From NCBI GenBank assembly GCA_029100605.1, contig JAQXPK010000106.1:1-34367 (forward strand): 34,367 bases of DNA, read 5' to 3'. Shown one piece after another: positions 30,293 through 34,367 of the stretch. The notes beneath the pieces were generated by a model. The model saw nothing but the letters and a program-made list of their open reading frames with translations, had not been told where the DNA came from and did no database searches. The position numbers and the translations under genes are program-made. How positions within the stretch are numbered: position 1 is the first letter of the stretch; each line of letters begins with the position of its first letter. Origin of the DNA: Bacillota bacterium (lineage in GTDB: Bacteria > Bacillota > Clostridia > Oscillospirales > Oscillospiraceae).

Positions 30293-32713
30293 ATGCAATA
30301 TGGATTCTTCGACGATGAAAGAAGAGAATATGTAATCGAAACCCCCGCGACCCCTCTGCCCTGGATCAACTATCTGGGCAGCCAGGAGTTCTTCTCGCTC
30401 ATCAGCAATACCGCCGGAGGCTACTGCTTCTACCGGGACGCCAAGCTCCAGCGTATTTTGCGCTACCGCTACAACAATGTCCCGGCGGACGTGGGCGGAC
30501 GGTTTTTCTATATCAAAGAGGAGGGAAAAGACCCCTGGAGCCCCACCTTCCACCCTGTGGACGCCCAGCTGGACAGCTACCGCTGCCGCCATGGCATGGG
30601 CTATTCCATATTTGAAACGGAAAAGGATTCTCTGCGGGCGGAGCTGACCTTCCTGGTTCCCATTGGGGAGAACTGCGAAGTGCAGCGCGTGCGCATCCAA
30701 AACAAATCCTCCGAGCCCAAAACCCTCCGCTTCACCGCTGCGGTGGAATGGTGCCTGTGGAACACGGTGGACGACGCCACCAACTTCCAGCGGAACCTGA
30801 ACATCGGCGAGCTGGAAGTGGAAGGAAGCGTTATCTATCACAAGACCGAGTACCGGGAGCGCCGGGATCACTACGCGTACTACGGTGTCAACGCCCCCAT
30901 CGCGGGCTTCGATACCGACCGGGATTCCTTCCTGGGAACCTTTGGCAGCTTTGCCAAGCCCCAGGCGATCTGGAACGGAAAGACGGGAGACTTTGTCGCC
31001 CACGGCGGCGCGCCCATGGCGGGCCTTGCCCTGGACGTGACCCTGGCTCCCGGTGAGGAGCGCGCTTTCGTGTTCGTCCTGGGCTATGGGAAGAATCCCA
31101 GAGATCAGAAATTCCTGTCCCCCGGCGTCATCCGCAAGGATACCGCCTATCGGGTGCTGAAGAAGTTCTCCACAGACGCCTCCGTGGATCAGGCAATGGC
31201 GGAGCTGGCGGAATATTGGGATCAGCTGTTGAGCGTTTACACCCTGGAAAGCGGCGATGAGAAGCTCAACCGTATGGTAAACACCTGGCATCAGTACCAG
31301 TGCATGGTCACCTTCAATATGAGCCGCAGCGCCAGCTATTTTGAGTCCGGCACCGGACGGGGCATGGGCTTCCGGGACAGCTGCCAGGATCTGCTGGGCT
31401 TTGTCCACATGGCGCCGGAGCGCGCCAGGGAGCGTATCATCGACATCGCTTCCATTCAGTGGGAGGACGGCTCTACCTACCATCAGTACCAGCCTCTGAC
31501 CAAGCGGGGCAACAACGACGTGGGCAGCGGCTTCAACGACGATCCGCTTTGGCTGGTTGCCTGCACCTATGCCTATATCAGCGAGACCGGGGACGAGACC
31601 ATTCTGGAGCATCCCACGCCCTTTGACAATGTTCCCGGCAGCGAAGCGCCCCTGATGGAGCATCTGCGCCGGAGCGTCCGGTACACCATGACCCATCTGG
31701 GTCCCCACAATCTGCCGTTGATCGGACGGGCAGACTGGAACGACTGCCTGAACCTGAACTGCTTCTCGGAGGAGCCGGGCGAGAGCTTCCAGACTACCGG
31801 CCCCTCGGAAGGCCCCGTGGCGGAATCGGTGTTCATCGGCGGTATGTTCGTCCTCTACGGAAAGCAGTACGCCACCCTCTGCCGCCGCCAGGGATTGGAA
31901 GCGGAGGCAACAGAAGTTGAGGCGGCAGTAGCGGAAATGGAAAGCGCCGTCGAAACCGCCGGCTGGGACGGCGAGTGGTTCGTTCGCGCCTATGACGCTT
32001 TCGGTAACCCCGTGGGCAGCCACACCTGCGACGAGGGTCAGATCTTCATCGAGCCTCAGGGCATGTGCGTCATGGCAGGCATCGGTGTGGAGGACGGCAA
32101 GGCCGTCCAGGCTCTGGACTCCGTGCGCCAGCGGCTGCTGGGCAAATACGGCGTGGAGCTGCTGACGCCCTGCTATACCGTCTATCACAAGGAACTGGGC
32201 GAGATCACCAGTTATCCTCCCGGATACAAGGAAAACGGCTCCATCTTCTGCCACAACAACCCCTGGATCAGCATCGCGGAAACCGTGGTGGGCAGGGGAG
32301 AGAACGCCTTTGACATCTACCGCAGAACCTGTCCGGCTTACCAGGAGGAAAACAGCGACATCCGCCGGGTAGAGCCTTATGTCTACGCTCAGACCGTCGC
32401 TGCCCGGGCTTCCTATGACGAGGGCGCGGCTCGGAACAGCTGGCTCACCGGCACCGCCGCGTGGACATTCGTCAACATCAGTCAGTACATTTTGGGCGTG
32501 AAGCCGACCCCCGCCGGACTGCGCATCGAACCCTGCCTGCCCAAGGCTCTGGACGACTACCGGGTGAACCGCCGCTACCGGGGGGCACTTTACCGCATCC
32601 ATGTGGTGCAGACGGGCAGCTACAGTATGCGCGTGGATGGGCAGGCCGTGGAAGGCAGCCTGATCCCTATTCAGGAAGGAAAGACAGAATATCTTGTTGA
32701 GGTGACAGTATGA
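30293..32713 (+). CDS. GH94 cellobiose phosphorylase-type enzyme
   Basis: The 806-residue protein resembles cellobiose phosphorylase, which splits cellobiose with inorganic phosphate into glucose 1-phosphate and glucose and so saves ATP. The N-terminal beta-sandwich (about 1-280) starts MQYGFFDDERREYVIETPAT. The helical barrel holds GRGMGFRDSCQDLLGF (355-370), QWEDGSTYHQYQPLTKRG (389-406) and GSGFNDDPLWL (411-421), which carries the general-acid Asp (D416 or D417). Length and these blocks match cellobiose phosphorylases better than chitobiose or cellodextrin members, but substrate should be treated as probable. No signal peptide. Its stop overlaps the GH1 start (ATGA). Confidence 0.92.
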   Translation: MQYGFFDDERREYVIETPATPLPWINYLGSQEFFSLISNTAGGYCFYRDAKLQRILRYRYNNVPADVGGRFFYIKEEGKDPWSPTFHPVDAQLDSYRCRHGMGYSIFETEKDSLRAELTFLVPIGENCEVQRVRIQNKSSEPKTLRFTAAVEWCLWNTVDDATNFQRNLNIGELEVEGSVIYHKTEYRERRDHYAYYGVNAPIAGFDTDRDSFLGTFGSFAKPQAIWNGKTGDFVAHGGAPMAGLALDVTLAPGEERAFVFVLGYGKNPRDQKFLSPGVIRKDTAYRVLKKFSTDASVDQAMAELAEYWDQLLSVYTLESGDEKLNRMVNTWHQYQCMVTFNMSRSASYFESGTGRGMGFRDSCQDLLGFVHMAPERARERIIDIASIQWEDGSTYHQYQPLTKRGNNDVGSGFNDDPLWLVACTYAYISETGDETILEHPTPFDNVPGSEAPLMEHLRRSVRYTMTHLGPHNLPLIGRADWNDCLNLNCFSEEPGESFQTTGPSEGPVAESVFIGGMFVLYGKQYATLCRRQGLEAEATEVEAAVAEMESAVETAGWDGEWFVRAYDAFGNPVGSHTCDEGQIFIEPQGMCVMAGIGVEDGKAVQALDSVRQRLLGKYGVELLTPCYTVYHKELGEITSYPPGYKENGSIFCHNNPWISIAETVVGRGENAFDIYRRTCPAYQEENSDIRRVEPYVYAQTVAARASYDEGAARNSWLTGTAAWTFVNISQYILGVKPTPAGLRIEPCLPKALDDYRVNRRYRGALYRIHVVQTGSYSMRVDGQAVEGSLIPIQEGKTEYLVEVTV

Positions 32714-34047
32714 GTAAATTCCCGAAGGATTTCCTCTGGGGCGTTGCCTGCGCTTCCTATCAGTGCGAGGGCGCCTGGGACGCCGACGGAAAAGGCCCCA
32801 ATATCTGGGACGACTTCTGCCATGACCCCAATGCCGAGAACATCAAGAACCGGGATACCGGCGACGTAGCCTGCGACAGCTACCACCGCTACCGGGAGGA
32901 CGTGGCGCTGATGAAGCAGCACAATATCAAGGCCTACCGCTTCTCCATCAGCTGGGCTCGGGTCATCCCCGACGGCGACGGCGCGGTCAATGAGACTGGG
33001 TTGCGGTTTTACGACAATCTGGTGGACGAGCTGGTCGCCAACGGCATCGAGCCGCTGATCACCCTTTACCACTGGGATCTGCCCAGCGCCCTGCAGGATA
33101 AAGGCGGCTGGCTGAACCGGGAGATCATTCCGGCCTTTGCCCGGTATGCCGAGATCATCGCCAAGCGCTTCAAAGGCCGTGTCCGCTGTTTCATGACTAT
33201 CAACGAGCCGCAGTGCATTGCCCAGCTGGGCTACGGAAACGGCGCCCACGCGCCGGGCTGGAAGCTGCCGGAGGAGAAGGTCGCCCAGGTTTACCACAAC
33301 CTGTGCCTGGCTCACAGCGCCGCCCAGCGAGCCATCAAGGCGGTTTGCCCGGATGCTCAGGTGGGCGTGGTGCCCTGCGGAAGTCTGGCCTACCCCGAAA
33401 AGGACACACCGGCGGGCAGGGAAGCGGCGTATCAGGCCAGCTTCAATCTGAATGTAGGCTGGAGCTTCAATATTTTCCTTGACAGCCTGATTCTTCATCG
33501 CTATGATGACAGCGCGTCGGATGCCGTCAAGCGCTTCGCCGCCACCATTGACCCCAAGGACTGGGAGCTGATGGAAACCCCGGATTTTCTGGGCCTGAAC
33601 ATTTACCAGGGTTTCATGGTCAACGAAAAGGGCGAGGAAGTCAAACGCTATCCCGGATTCCCCCTCACCGCCTGCAAGTGGGGCGTTACCCCCGAGGTGC
33701 TGCACTACGGCCCCATGAATATCTATCGCCGCTACGGCCTGCCAATTTACATCACGGAAAACGGCCTGAGCTGCAATGACAAGGTATACTTGGACGGCAA
33801 GGTGCATGATGCCGAGCGGATCGACTTTTTGCACCGCTATCTTCTGGAGCTGAGCAAAGCCATCGCCGAGGGAACGCCGGTTCGCGGGTATCTGCAGTGG
33901 AGCTTCCTGGACAATTTCGAGTGGGGCTCCGGCTATGACGAGCGCTTCGGCATCATCTACGTGGACTATCGCACCTGCGACCGGATTCCCAAGGATTCCG
34001 CCGCGTGGTATGCCGATGTCATCGCCAGCAACGGTGAAATCTTATAA
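32710..34047 (+). CDS. GH1 beta-glucosidase-type glycoside hydrolase
   Basis: The 445-residue protein is a standard-length GH1 barrel. The N-terminal signature FPKDFLWGVACASYQCEGAW is followed by YRFSISWARVIPDG, the acid/base E166 in TINEP, and the nucleophile E350 in ITENG. The C-terminal WSFLDNFEWGSGYDERFGI carries the sugar-binding residues. No PTS components are in the window and the importer is ABC type, so an unphosphorylated substrate is more likely than a 6-phospho-glycoside. It overlaps the GH94 stop by 4 bp and is followed after 15 bp by the isomerase gene. Confidence 0.94.
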   Translation: MSKFPKDFLWGVACASYQCEGAWDADGKGPNIWDDFCHDPNAENIKNRDTGDVACDSYHRYREDVALMKQHNIKAYRFSISWARVIPDGDGAVNETGLRFYDNLVDELVANGIEPLITLYHWDLPSALQDKGGWLNREIIPAFARYAEIIAKRFKGRVRCFMTINEPQCIAQLGYGNGAHAPGWKLPEEKVAQVYHNLCLAHSAAQRAIKAVCPDAQVGVVPCGSLAYPEKDTPAGREAAYQASFNLNVGWSFNIFLDSLILHRYDDSASDAVKRFAATIDPKDWELMETPDFLGLNIYQGFMVNEKGEEVKRYPGFPLTACKWGVTPEVLHYGPMNIYRRYGLPIYITENGLSCNDKVYLDGKVHDAERIDFLHRYLLELSKAIAEGTPVRGYLQWSFLDNFEWGSGYDERFGIIYVDYRTCDRIPKDSAAWYADVIASNGEIL

Positions 34048-34062
34048 AAGGAGTTGTTTTCC

Positions 34063-34367
34063 ATGAAGCGTTCAGAAATCAACAAGGCTCTTCGTGAGCT
34101 GGAAGCCATGTGCGAGAAATATTGCTGCTATTTGCCCCCCTTCTGCCATTTTACCCCCGAGGAGTGGAAGACCAAGGGACATGAGTACGACGAGGTTCGG
34201 GACTGCATGCTGGGCTGGGACATCACGGACTACGGCATGGGGGACTTTGACAAGCTGGGCTTCTCCCTGATCACCATCCGCAACGGCAACCGCTCCATGC
34301 CCGACAAGTACCCCAAGGTCTACGCCGAGAAGCTGCTGTACCTAAAGGAGGGGCAGTACGCGCCCAA
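34063..34367 (+). CDS. D-lyxose/D-mannose isomerase, N-terminal part (cut by window end)
   Basis: The reading frame starts MKRSEINKALRELEAMCEKY and runs off the window after about 101 residues, ending near LYLKEGQYAP. It resembles cupin-type D-lyxose isomerases, which interconvert D-lyxose/D-xylulose and also D-mannose/D-fructose. The metal-binding His residues should lie just beyond the window edge, so this is recognised from the N-terminal half only. AAAGGAG precedes the ATG, and it follows GH1 by 15 bp in the same operon. Beside a beta-mannosidase, a mannose-to-fructose role is attractive but inferred. Confidence 0.75.
   Translation, partial: MKRSEINKALRELEAMCEKYCCYLPPFCHFTPEEWKTKGHEYDEVRDCMLGWDITDYGMGDFDKLGFSLITIRNGNRSMPDKYPKVYAEKLLYLKEGQYAP

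Noticed and set aside
1..34367. CRISPR array, restriction-modification, toxin-antitoxin or other defence genes
   Set aside because: No regularly spaced repeat of suitable length and no protein with such motifs was found on either strand.

Overview
The window reads as chromosomal DNA of a moderately GC-rich Firmicute, most likely a gut Clostridium of the Oscillospiraceae/Ruminococcaceae type. Evidence: strong AGGAGG-type ribosome binding sites, the topA-trmFO and plsX-rnc gene neighbourhoods, KtrAB potassium uptake, a lipoprotein-anchored Opp/Dpp-type importer and many glycoside hydrolases. This assignment is inference; no rRNA gene is present.

Region 1 (1-1250, accessory junction). A small zinc-ribbon protein gene is followed by a stretch without an intact gene. 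That stretch holds the C-terminal relic of an alpha-L-rhamnosidase (GH78), a tRNA-Pro(UGG) gene with its terminator, and a second 42-bp copy of the tRNA 5' half that kept its own promoter. Between the two tRNA copies are 156 bp with direct repeats, a G-rich 10-bp tandem repeat and a second promoter. This looks like the scar of an almost completely deleted integrative element.

Region 2 (1252-10658, minus strand, housekeeping). A tightly packed gene string is transcribed ktrB-ktrA-(TrmH-family methyltransferase)-dprA-topA-trmFO-plsX-rnc, with 4-8 bp overlaps at five of its seven junctions. It joins K+ uptake, RNA modification, DNA uptake/topology, phospholipid synthesis and RNase III. Its promoter is visible upstream of ktrB.

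Region 3 (10858-16680). Adenine deaminase (ade) is a single plus-strand gene with promoter and terminator. Facing it is a minus-strand group: a ferredoxin-type aldo/keto reductase, an iron-sulfur-flavoprotein-like FMN reductase and a MATE efflux pump. This group is driven by a textbook MerR-type promoter (19-bp spacer with a perfect dyad), and a divergent merR gene lies next to it. A 158-bp palindromic MITE-like element sits between the reductase genes.

Region 4 (16676-34367, sugar locus). Two divergent arms meet at a 298-bp control region. The left arm encodes a GH2 beta-mannosidase, an SGNH esterase and a SnoaL-like protein. The right arm encodes a LacI-type regulator, a five-gene ABC importer, GH3, GH94 phosphorylase, GH1 and the start of a D-lyxose/D-mannose isomerase. 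Two LacI-like operators lie in the shared control region and a third similar site precedes GH3. Together the genes suggest import and intracellular breakdown of beta-linked gluco-/manno-oligosaccharides, with deacetylation, phosphorolysis and mannose isomerisation. The substrate is inferred from gene content only.

I found no CRISPR array, toxin-antitoxin or recognisable defence system, and no clearly new multi-gene system. The most interesting items are the tRNA-Pro scar, the LacI and MerR control sites, the enlarged ABC permease, and a set of perfect hairpins without U-tracts placed between genes of the sugar locus.
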